In this document: positions 27,207-37,828 of the stretch, in pieces
Layout of the letters: every line of letters begins with the position of its first letter
Numbering within the stretch: the first letter of the stretch is position 1
Source of the DNA: Lichenostomus cassidix
Taxonomy: Eukaryota > Chordata > Aves > Passeriformes > Meliphagidae
NCBI GenBank assembly: GCA_008360975.2
Contig: CM039184.1
Location: 34,521,797-34,585,796 of the forward strand
Length of the DNA stretch: 64,000 bases
Reading direction: 5' to 3'
Notes under the pieces: generated by a model
What the model was told of the DNA's origin: nothing
The model's database searches: none
Seen by the model: only the letters and a program-made list of their open reading frames with translations
Position numbers and translations under genes: made by a program

Positions 27207-27782
27207 GCATCCTGGCCTGTATCAGGAATAGTGTGGCCAGCAGCACCAGGGCAGTGATTCTTGCCCTGCACTCGGCACTGGTGAAGCCACACCTTAAGTA
27301 CTGTGTCCAGTTCTGGGCCCCCCAGTTTAGGAAGAGCATTGAGGTGCTGGAGTGTGTCCAGAGAAGGGCAACAGAGCTGGTGAAGGGTCTGGAGCAGAAG
27401 TCCTATGAGATGCAGTTGAGGGAACTGGGGGTATTTAGCCTGGAGAAGAGGAGGTTCAGGGGAGACCTTATCACTCTCTACAGCTCCCTGAAAGGAGGTT
27501 GTAGCCAGATGGGGGTCAGTCTCTTCTCCCAGGCAGCCAGCAACAGGACAAGAGGACACAGTGTTTAGCTGCACCAGGGGAGGTTTAAGTTGGACTTTAG
27601 GAGGAAATTCTTCACCAAAAGGGTGATTAGATATTGGAGGTAATGGAATGCAGGAGGTGTTTAAAGAAGCACTGAATGTGGCACTCAGTGCCATGGCCTA
27701 ATCAACACGGTGGTGTTCAGTTATAGTATGGACTTGATGATCTCAGAGGCCTTTTCTAACTGAATTGATTCTTCGATTCTGT
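27207..27782 (+). mobile_element. CR1 LINE, 5'-truncated, plus strand
   Basis: This plus-strand segment is the 3' end of a CR1 LINE. From about 27233 to 27568 it stays open for 111 codons and encodes the C-terminal part of ORF2 that follows the reverse transcriptase core. Recognisable motifs are [19 protein letters not shown], then [31 protein letters not shown] and [12 protein letters not shown]. After the stop, the sequence continues with the usual CR1 3' region and ends in a tail reading GATTCTTCGATTCTGTA. Around 27620-27665 the copy has lost the stretch that would encode the HWNRLP motif, so it carries a small internal deletion. It is 5'-truncated and inactive. It lies 8 bp from the target-site duplication of the next LTR. 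Confidence 0.93.
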
Positions 27783-27790
27783 AATAAGAG

Positions 27791-27796
27791 TATCTT
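27791..27796. repeat. Left target-site duplication of solo LTR
   Basis: The hexamer TATCTT directly precedes the LTR at 27797 and is repeated exactly at 28477-28482, directly after the LTR. It is the host sequence copied at integration. Confidence 0.9.
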
Positions 27797-28476
27797 TGTG
27801 GCTTCCGCTCTGCGTCAGGCCCCGAAGCCACACAGAAGCAGGTGAGCCACCACGAGCCCCACGCGCCGGCCGGTGCAGCAGTGAAGATCATGGGAGAAAG
27901 GCGCAGAGTTCTTTCGGGGACAGAGGCCAGCAGGAGAAAAGGTGATGATGGAAGAAATGCGGTCTCTCGTGGTCAGAATCCAGGGTTTATTGGGAGGAAC
28001 GGCAGGGCGGAGAAGGCAGATGGGATTGGGGGGGAACGCGGGGGACGGAGACAGGGCTGGACTCGGAGCTCGAGAGCCCCGAATGTGACCATGCAAGGGG
28101 TTAAGAGGGGCAGCAGGATGGGAGGGGTTTACACAGGAGAACCAATAGGGGCACGAGGGGTACAGGATTGACAGGGAAACGGGACGTGAGGAGGGAAGGT
28201 ACAAAAATTTGAAACCCAATGGGGAAACTCGGCTAGAGGGAACAAAGAAGAACTTTCTAGCCTTTAACTCAATATGGGATAGGGGAAGGAAGATGTGCAG
28301 GGCCAATGCATACATTGTCCGATGCATATTGAGGACGCCAGCCACAAGGTGTCCTGGGGGTGCACTGCTTTGTCACCCAACTCAAAAGGTCTCCTCACAC
28401 CCAGGGCCCTTCCTCAGTGTCATTTGCTCCCTGCAGCTGGTCGCGCAGGCTCATCTGAGCTAGGGTCACTGCTACA
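27797..28476 (-). mobile_element. Solo LTR, class II (ERVK-type) endogenous retrovirus
   Basis: This is a 680-bp long terminal repeat in minus orientation. Read on the minus strand it starts with TGTAGCAGTGACC at 28476 and ends with GAAGCCACA at 27797, giving canonical TG and CA ends. It is flanked by a perfect 6-bp duplication (TATCTT). On the minus strand a poly(A) signal CCAATAAACC lies at about 27993-27984, which puts the poly(A) region about 190 bp before the 3' end. An inverted CCAAT motif is visible near 28140. The segment is clearly richer in G, C and CpG than everything around it. A 6-bp duplication is typical of alpharetrovirus-like and ERVK-like (class II) avian elements. No gag, pol or env sequence is adjacent, so this is a solo LTR. 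The exact duplication and retained CpGs argue for a younger insertion than the ERVL-type LTR at 21.1 kb. Long open frames within it (176 codons on the minus strand, about 110 on the plus) are a result of base composition. Confidence 0.9.
27984..27993 (-). terminator. LTR polyadenylation signal
   Basis: The plus strand reads GGTTTATTGG, which on the minus strand is CCAATAAACC and contains the consensus AATAAA at 27991-27986. Its place, about 190 bp before the LTR's 3' edge, fits the R region of a retroviral LTR. It could still terminate transcripts that enter from the minus direction. Confidence 0.65.
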
Positions 28477-28482
28477 TATCTT
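28477..28482. repeat. Right target-site duplication of solo LTR
   Basis: The exact second copy of TATCTT, immediately after the LTR's TACA end on the plus strand. It pairs with 27791-27796. Confidence 0.9.
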
Positions 28483-29040
28483 ACGGTCTTTTTCTCCAGA
28501 ACAGAATTTAATAAAACCCTTAAGGTCTGGAACCCCAGGTCTGAAGGATGGGGTGATTTTTAATATTTTCAAACATATCTGTGGCAATAAGGGACATTTC
28601 CCAGTAGGCACATTCTGAATCGTTTGGTAACGATGAGTAAACATTTTGTACTGTTATACAAAATGTACCATTAAATTTCCTGTGATGTGTCTTTTCTACA
28701 CTTTACTTTGCGTCTTAATGAAATTTGAACTTGGATTGCATCCATCTGAATCTGGATCATTAATTCTGTTTGTGTGATGGTTTATACTCCAGCTCATCTT
28801 TTTTATTTTTTATATTTTTCCTTTAGCATTGTTTCTTCTGCCAGTAAAACATGGGTTTGGGTGGAGCTTGGCTTGTATTTGAACTCAGTCCCAAATCTGT
28901 ATTACAGCTGCATGTGAACGCTCTTCCATAGTTGCCCCAGCACATTTGATGTCGTACTTTACTCTTTCTGACATATTCAAATACTATTTTAGCATTTTTT
29001 CCTCTTTCCTTTTTTTCCATAGCCTCACAAAGTTAAGGGA

Positions 29041-29121
29041 AAAAACAAACCAAACAAAACCCAACCAAACAAAAAAACAACCACAAAAACCAAACAAAAA
29101 AAAAAAGAGAAAAAGGAAAAT
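29041..29121. repeat. A/C-rich low-complexity tract
   Basis: The plus strand contains only A and C, plus late G, in irregular CAAA, CCAAA and ACAAAA blocks that end in a run of A with GAGA. Its reverse complement is similar in texture to the T/G-rich tract at 56990-57118. It may be the degenerate tail of an old insertion or simply low-complexity DNA. Confidence 0.65.
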
Positions 29122-32100
29122 AACTGCAAGACAGATATAATCCACTACAGGATAAATAACTTGACTGTTACAAAGGGTGTCAAGCACAAATACAAAAACA
29201 TCTTCTGGGATCTTGTTCATACAGACCAGTATAAGATACTGGGGTTACGTTTTAAAAAAAAGTGAAATACCTTTGCATCAAAGTATAACCAGCTCTGCAG
29301 TACAGTGCCCTGCATTTCATTATACTCAAAAAGTTTTAGTATCTTCTGTGAGGCTAAAGATGTAAAAAGGAATAGAGAAAATATTTATTCTAAAATCCAA
29401 ACATAATTTAATAGCAACATGACTAGGTAGGCTGTTTCCTATGTTTCTTCTGTCACACTGATGTCCAAGCAAAGTTGGAAAATTCTTTTTTTAAAGGATT
29501 ATAGTTTCATTCTGATATCCAAATCAAAGTGATTTGCACGATGTTTTATGAGCATCTCTGTGCTTAACAAAGCCTGTTGAGACTTAGTCATTACTAGATA
29601 CTTATATACAATGCTGTAGTTTATTTTATTCTTTCAGCAAGATTGATGTTTGTTAGAATATCTTTAGCTAAAAAATAGTAACCATGGTGTTTTTCTATCA
29701 CTGTCCAAGACAGTAATAATTTGGTTATGTACATAATATATTTTGCTACTGGTAAACATAAGAGGTTTTCAATCTAGCATTACTTTTCACCAGATGTCAT
29801 CTGAATGCAATATACATTCCTCATCCCCCCTCCCTCCATACTGGTTATAGGACAAAGGTTCAGCCGATTCAAATAAGTAAGAGTACATTTTATTTTTAGC
29901 TCCTGATATAGGTCTTCTATATCAAGATGTCAATGAACTGAAAGGACATAGATAAAAGCTCTATGACAAGGGTGAAGTAATATTTTTTTCAGGGGAAAAA
30001 CAGCAGTACAACCCTGTCTCGTGATGCTTAGTGAATGGTTTAATTTACCTTTCAGTGTGTGCTTTTGTTTCATTTTCTTTTCCTTGTTAATAATTCTAAG
30101 AGATGCACCCATAACTGCTAATTTTCAGCAGTATTTCTAATGGAAAAAAATTCACCTATAACAAAAAAGGGATAGTGAAATGTGCTTTATTTCCAGCATA
30201 CACACAAACATTTTTGAGTTCTGATCCAACACTTTTAGGAAAAAAAGCGGAAAGAAAGACCTCCTAGATCAAACAGATTATCTTAAATCACAGTATCTGT
30301 TAACACTCTGAAGAACCTGTTTAAAAAATAATACAGAATTCAGTTTTTGTTTTGTTTAATTGGGTTCTTAAGTTGATATTACATTGCAATTTAAAATACA
30401 ACAAAAACCCCTGTATGTCTTGCGTTAGACTGAAAAGGCCTTTGTACATTAATGAACAGGGCTGCATCATTAAAGTTGCTTTCACATTTAGAGGGAGATG
30501 AAAAGTACAGACTATATGGATATATCTTTCCTTCTTTTCTTCCCCAAAGTTTGTGTAAATTGTTTAAGACTATTATGATTCAGGAGTTGGATTTCTTTCT
30601 TGGGTGATTTCATCCCTTCACAAAGTGGTCTTAGGCTCCCATAATAACTTGGCAGTTAGCACATTTGCTGAGAATATGGGTGAGACAAATTTAATACCTC
30701 TTTTTTCAGAGATAGAACCAAATCCACATCCTCAGTCTTTTGGGAGAACACCCAAAACATCTGCTCACAGACAGTGCAGCAGCATTGACCTGGAAAGGCA
30801 GTGCAGAATCCTAGATCTTGTGAGAGACAATGAAGTTAACATGAATTCTGTTCATGAGTTACATGCGAAAACATAGTAAGTGGTGCTAGTAAAACATCAT
30901 TCATCATGAGGGTCTGGTGTATGGAAGCCCATTTCAAGTTGATCTTCACTGAGGAGGGGAAAGACTGTACACAGATGGGCAGTTTGTTTTTTTTTCATTG
31001 CAAATCTATATTCAATTATGATTTTTCAATTTTCTTTTAAAAATACTTCATTTTTTCCCCTAAGAAATTGTATCAGTATACATGAAGATAGTAGCACAAT
31101 GTTGGGAAAATTTGTCAGGTATCATGACCTTAATCTTTCTCTCAAATACTATAATCCATAGCTCCTGCTCTTTTATCTGGACTAGTATTGTTTACCCTGC
31201 TAGCGTTCTTTCTTTTCTTATTATCCAAGAGGCATTTCTTTTCAGCTTCTATCTACTTTCAGTTTCTATTAGATCTCTGAGATTCATTCTCCCCCCTCTA
31301 TTATCTACAGATTGTCCTCAGGACACCTCATCTGGTCCCATTTACAGATGGTATCACTAAATACCACCCCTGAACTGACACCTTCTAGATCTTCACATTG
31401 CACTTCACCTTTTGCTGTCAGTCTGCTTTCTGTCACTGCTGTGCTGCTGCCAACTCAAAGTCAGAATGGCAAATTCATGTTTATGCTCCAAAGCCCTGCA
31501 CATCTCTGGTGAAATGTGACTTGAGTGGCAGATTACCTCTCCTCCATTCCTTTCAATGGTAAACATACAGCCAGTACTGCAAGAGCAAGGATAATTTTTT
31601 CTTTGCTACAGAAGACCCTGCAAAATACATAGACAAGGTTCAGTTGAGCTACACTGGAACTTTCAAGCTGAACAGTCAAGATGGAAAGACCCTTTGTCTG
31701 TAAAAACACTGCTGATTTCAGGATCCCTTAGTGGAAATCCAAGTCCTGTGCTATTGAGGAACTTATTTCATGCAGGCACACCTTTTTGGATGACAACTGA
31801 TGCCTCTAGACAGCTCATGGTTTTATTCTTGGCCATTATATTCAGTTAGTCCTTGTAAGGGAATGATGGCAGGGTCTGCCATTATCAGTAGGTAGATAAC
31901 ATAATTTCTAATATCACAGACTAAGCAGTATTGCAAGCAGCAGTGAGGAAGATTGCTGTGTGCTGCATTTTTATTATAGATACTGTATCACTGTAATGTA
32001 TACATGAGGTCTTCTTGTGCCCTTCAATTGATCAAATTCTGACATACAGAACTGTTGAAATAATTATGAGTTGAGAATACAAGTATAAAGATCCTCCAAA

Positions 32101-33465
32101 ATTGACTATATTTCTGTAATGCATAATTAAAATATTCATGTCAGCAAATACCATTATTGCACTTGATAGTGTGTTATGCTAGTGTTCCATTGAACTGGCA
32201 GAGATACTACCAAAAAATGGATAGTTTTTTAGTAGAAAGGGACTGGAAATCTAGTTCATGTTCTCACTTTGTCTCCTTATAATGTAACATTGTGCATATA
32301 TTCTTTAAGGGTAAGTATTGACATCCAGGACACTTCTGAAGAATTTGTAAGTATAAATAAAGCAATTGCTTAAAATTTATTGGGATTTCTGAATGCAATC
32401 AGTCAGTAGAAAAGTGAATCAGCTGACTGTATCTTGCATGGTGAATAATGTTTCTTGCAATAATGCTAACATCTGGGTAGTCACTGGCCATCCCTGACTA
32501 CACGACAAATCATAACACAGACTTATATTTTCTTTGTAACCTTAGAAGAGATGATTCTTAGGACACAATTTTGCTTTAGATAAATTCAAAACAGAGTAGT
32601 ATAAGACTGACTTTCTTAAAGCCATTCTTAATTCATGTCATGTTGTGATCATAAACAGATATAAGCGATTAAAAGATTTATAGAAAGTCTTCTAATATAT
32701 CCCTTCTAGTTTCCTCACCTTCTTTGTCTTCAACTTTTTGCTTTGATTCTCTGAATCTGAAATTTTGTATGATTTTCTGCCCTTCTCTATTGCTGCTCCC
32801 AGTGAAGTGAGCAATGGCCTTGTATTCATACACTCACTATCTAGAAATCTGTTAAAGACTTCCTTCTATATTGGTAACGATATTAACATGCTCTGTATTC
32901 AGTAGGCAGATTTTCCGTCTGGGAAAGCGTAATTATAGTTTAATTCCACATCTCTTTCCTTGAAATGGGCTTATTAGCTATGGAAGATACTGTTGCTAAG
33001 AATTTGAAATAACTGAAGGTTATCTACTTTCATGAAATCAGGAAGAAAAGCAATGCTGAATTTGATTCAGGTTTGAGGGTTTTTTAAACTTCTAAACTTT
33101 TTCCCCTAAACGTGAGGTAATGAAACAAGAGTTATTGTCTTTTCAGTGTTTCATGCTGTTTTTCAATGCAGACTGAGGTGAAAATGTCTGTCTTCAGGTT
33201 TTGTTCAAGTGAGGGAAGGCAATAGAAGGAAAAAAGAGCAGGAAAGTGTGTTTCCAGTGATTACAGCAAAATCACCTTGTTATTCCCTATTTCCTTTGTT
33301 ATGGAGATAAACACACCTGCTAATTCCAATAGTTGTCTGTCTGCCCCTGTTCTTTAGCTCTGGAAAAGTTCTTACCCACAAAGCACAGCATTGCCCTCCC
33401 CATGGGATGGCAACTCGCTGCTGGTTCAGTCTTGAATGCCAAGCTGGAAATGGCATGACAATTTC

Positions 33466-33496
33466 AATACCATTGAACTCCTAGTTCAATGGTATT
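33466..33496. repeat. Perfect 14-bp hairpin with 3-base loop
   Basis: AATACCATTGAACT at 33466-33479 is followed by CCT and then AGTTCAATGGTATT at 33483-33496, its exact reverse complement. The arms are too short for a precursor microRNA. No terminal repeat of a known transposon is apparent. Such a hairpin can arise by template switching during replication. Confidence 0.8.
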
Positions 33497-36400
33497 CAGC
33501 TCAACCCTATTCAAAACATATAAGACTTGCTTAAAAAAAAAAATAAAGAAAATACTTTTCTTAATCAGCTCTACTTTACTCCTGAGATGGGTCCTTTTTC
33601 ATTAAGCCATGACACTCTGACCTCCGATCTTTTCTGTTTGATTTAGGTAAAATGTGTGATTTTCTGTGTATCGCGAGTACTGACTCTCCAAATAAAAGAG
33701 TTTGAAAGTACTCTGCTGGCTTAAAAAAACCCATGGATGCAAAAAGATGTACAATATTTTTCAAGAAGATATTTCTAGACCATCTTTATCCTCAGTCTAG
33801 AGGTAGTCCAACTTCTAAAGGTATTTAGGCAAAATTTCTAAGACATTAAAAATGTAGTCGTAGTGTAATTTTCAGCATCAGTTAGATTCAGAATAAGTTT
33901 CTGTTACCTTAATGGTTCAGATCAGGTTTCTTTGTGCATGAGATTCATATTTGCCAGTTTCATAAGATTCTAAAAGGAAATTGAAATCATTAGTGCAAGG
34001 ACATGAAACTCCACTCGATGCATTCACGATGCTTGTGACTAGGCAGTGCTTTTCAAACATTCCCTGCAAGAAGCAATTACAGAAACTGCAATTTTAAATG
34101 TTTCCTAACGTTATGGAACAAAAATATCTAGAGGAGTGTTACATACTAATTTAAATAAAATACAAAAGGAAAAGAAAATGGCTGTTTTAAACCCAAACAT
34201 TTAACAAACTAATTCAAAATGTATCTTATATAAATGCAGCATAAAGACATGTGAAACAATAAAATATTGGTATAGAATAAAGTTGGTATGGTTTTAAATT
34301 CAGTGTTTTGAGGGTTTTTAATTACATTGAAGAATGTCTTCAGAGATAGTGTAAGAATTTGAGTATAACTTTAGAAACTTGATATTTTTCCATTTAACAA
34401 CAAAGTGAAGTTTATAGTTGCAATGGACAGTGACTATTTAGGTGGAATGCAAGTCTATATGTAAAGATTCTTATAACATTTTGGGAAAATGAATTAATAT
34501 ACTTCATTTAGTTCTATCTAGACATAAGCATTGGATTGGAAAGATCTTAAAGAAAACCTATTTCACAAGAACTGTATCTGTATTTGTCATCAACAAATTT
34601 GATATCGTTAAGACTGAAGAAAAGTTTATTCTTGGGTGAAAATTACAGATTACATAGCTGTTCCTCCATTTATTGTAAACAGATTAATCAAGCATGAAAG
34701 ATAGAACTCTATAATTTGCACAAAATAAACAAAGTAACTGGTCTGATTATGAGAAATGGGTCACAGATGTTTTACATTCAGGTTGTAGTAGTACAGGACT
34801 ATTAGTATTACAGAGATACCACACTCCACTTCTATATTTGCTATGTGAAAAATATATCAAGCTCCATCAGAAATCCTGACAGCAACAGCCAACAGCAGTG
34901 TCAAGGATCTGACAATACCATGGGAGTGGGATCAATTTAGGTCAGGAAAAACAGCAAGCACTGTGGAGATATTCCCAAAACTATCCTCTGCAATGAGCAA
35001 ACATGTATTTTAGCAGGAGAAGCTATAGTCAGGAAGAAAGAATCCATCATACAGTGTCTAAAAGAGATGGAAATACAGGAAAAAAATCCAGGGAGTTTTC
35101 CAGACCATTCTTGACTTAGTTGATAGAAATGCATAATGTGAAGCATCTCAAAATTACATTTTATATGGCTATATAAATATATACAAAATAGAGTACATCT
35201 GATAGCTTGCAAGTGGACATTCCATGTACCTCCAAGTAAATTCACTGGGCTGGGATGAGAACAGGGTTAATAAATGCTTTGTTTTACCCTTCTCCCAGCT
35301 GCAAATGAATGCAAGATCAATGGTACCATTACTGGTCTTTTTTCTGCATCAAAGTATTTCTGACAATGTGCACAATGAGCATAAGAGGATGATTTGACCT
35401 CTTTATTGTAGTGGGATGTGGCAATTAATTTTTTATTGAAATTTCAATTAGCTTTTCTCTTCCTATAATGTTTTACCTAAATCCTCTTTTTAAGTTCTTA
35501 CTGAGGTTACCAGAAAAGATCATCTAAGCATGACTGTGTTAAAAAGTGGAGGTAAAGAAAACAATTTATTTCTATTGTGTTCAAAATTGAGGTCACTTTA
35601 GGTTAACTGAATCAGATTCCTTGAAGAGATGAAGACTTTCCACATCATGAAGAATCATTCAGAGAATTCTAATTGAAAAAGGAAAGACACCAGCCTTTTT
35701 GATAAAAAGAATAAGATACCAAGATTAGTACAACAGAGAAGGAAAACCTGAAACAGATTTTACAGACTATTGCCTTTATGACCCTTAAAAAAGAAGAACT
35801 GCCAAATGAAAAACAATGGAAAAAAACCTGCAGATTACAACTTTCATTAAGCTGTCTAGCATCTTGGACCAACTAAAGAACAAAGAATTAGGTCTTACAT
35901 TTAGAATCCTCATGCATCTGAAATACTTAAATGCTGGTAGAAATATTAAAGAAAAAACTACAGAAAAGATGTTTCTCACAGAGAAAATTTTGAATTTTAT
36001 TTCTCAGTAACTACTACTGCTTAGGTTAAGATAATTTTTTTTCTTGAAAACCTGGTTTTTTTGTTACATGTGTTTTGCTCAAAAACACGGTAGTTAACTG
36101 AAATGTATTATTAATAAAAAGTTTGCATCATGCAGAAGTCATTTTTTAATGAGCAATTTAGTTACTTTGAGGAAATGTATGTATGTTTAACAGAGGGAAT
36201 CTGAAATTTATTAGCCCTTTTATAAGTGATAAACCAGAATTCACACTTAAAATCAGCTTTATTCAATACCAAAGGTGCATTCAAAAATATAACATTATTG
36301 CAGGGTCTTCTGTCATCTGTGAAAATTTTTGTCATTTGTCAAGCTTGGTCTCTGGGATGTGAATGCTTTTAAAGAGGAGAAGTTAGAAAATTACATAGTA

Positions 36401-37648
36401 GTAGCTTCCATAATAAAGTAACTCATTCTTACTGTTCTGGTTAAGACTCCAATATTCCCATTTTCGCAACGATAAAGCCAGTTGAGCTCACAGGACACTT
36501 AACTATGTCCAGGAAAGGAAGAATAGATAGATGGATGCCCGTGTGTGTTCCTTGGTTGTAGGATAGAGTTTATCAACTATTTCAGTGTTACTGAGTTCCT
36601 CTCATGAAGTGCAGGAGAAAATAAAAAGAGAAGGCCTATTCAATACTGATAGGAGGCTTTAAAAAGACATAACAAAGAAATTAATTGTAGCTCAGGGACT
36701 CAGTGTCTTCCCTTTGATCTGGAATAACTAAGGAGATTGGCTGGAAATCGCAGTTGACACAAATGAATGCAAGCCCTCCAAGCGGAGGGCATCCTGCCAC
36801 CTGTGTGGGTGAGCACTGTGTACATCCTGGGTGCCCAGCTGGGAATAACAATGCTGCATGATGGATAAAATTGCTCTGTGGGGTTTGAAACATAAATCTG
36901 TACCTCCAGAAAAGATGTATTTTCCTCACTTCTTCTGTGGCCAATAGGGATATTTCAGAGAGGAACAATGTCAACCACCTCCACCTGTAATCAAAGCCAG
37001 TTGCCATAGTAGTGGCACCTCATTTTTGTGTTAATGGGGGTCAGACCCTGGTGTAGTTCCCAGCTATCTCTTTTTCACTGTCTCATGGAGCTACTTTCTT
37101 AAACTTTGCAGATGCACATGAGGTAATTTGAGTCCATTTTTACTTTTTTAATCATCTAAAAAAAAATAGCTCAAAACACATCAGTGATACTGCTGTGCAT
37201 CCATACATGAACAGCTCGAGTGATTAGATAATTCCTCTAAAAAACATTGCACACATGCATTTCCTCATCTATCTTTACATACCTTAAAGTGATTAAAATC
37301 TGTGATTGTCTAATCACAATAGACTGATTCAAATAGACACAATAGACTAATACATAAGGACAGCTTTCCCCTCTTCTATGTTGTTCTCTCATAAGCATGT
37401 GTCTTAAAAACTTTGCTATTAAAAGCTTGTATTTAAAGGTAAGGGAACAGAAAGAATGTTTCCTTCTGGGACAGTGGAGGAATGGTTGGCAGGAGTGCCT
37501 ACACTGCTAATTGCCTGCTCTAAAATTATTGTACTCAGTGTACATAAGAGTTTTTATCTGAAGCTATTAACCATTTAATTTCCCAACTTCTGACTGTTGC
37601 TATTCTTAGTGTCATGGGAAAGTTGATACTGTGTTCATTATTTTACAG

Positions 37649-37828
37649 TGGCAATTTTGTTTGTCTTTTCAAGAATGAAGATAAATGCAGAGTTTCTTAA
37701 ATCTGCAAAAATGTATTACTTTCACAAATGGGCCATCACTGATCCAAGGACTGAAAAAAATGCGAATGACTATGTTGGTCAAGTTGCTGCCAGATCTGCA
37801 CGGGAAGCGGTGATATAAAAAGAACCAG
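37649..37828 (+). other. Weak candidate exon
   Basis: A good acceptor (ATTATTTTACAG, ending at 37648) precedes 180 bp that ends with CCAG before a GTAACA donor at 37829. One frame is open from the first bases through an ATG at 37675 and 47 codons to a TAA near 37816. The peptide is mixed and mildly basic, and matches no family I know. Because the stop lies upstream of the donor, a coding role would require the donor to be unused. A non-coding exon, or no exon at all, is equally possible. Confidence 0.12.

Larger units (their letters stand above)
28483..37648. other. Stretch without recognised genes
   Basis: I recognise no gene or mobile element here. It contains a 10-bp inverted repeat at 28641-28666, the A/C-rich tract at 29041-29121 and a perfect 14-bp hairpin at 33466-33496, the last two listed separately. 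Open frames are short, about 110 codons at most, with no known domains. The region is AT-rich throughout, with a small GC-richer patch at about 36760-36860 that I cannot assign. Confidence 0.55.

Noticed and set aside
27200..27694. 164-codon minus-strand open frame
   Set aside because: It is the antisense of the plus-strand CR1 ORF2 segment, whose sense frame is clearly recognisable.
27815..28345. 176-codon minus-strand open frame
   Set aside because: It lies wholly inside the CpG-rich LTR, where the GC-rich composition makes stops rare. LTRs of this type do not encode a protein there, and the translation resembles none.
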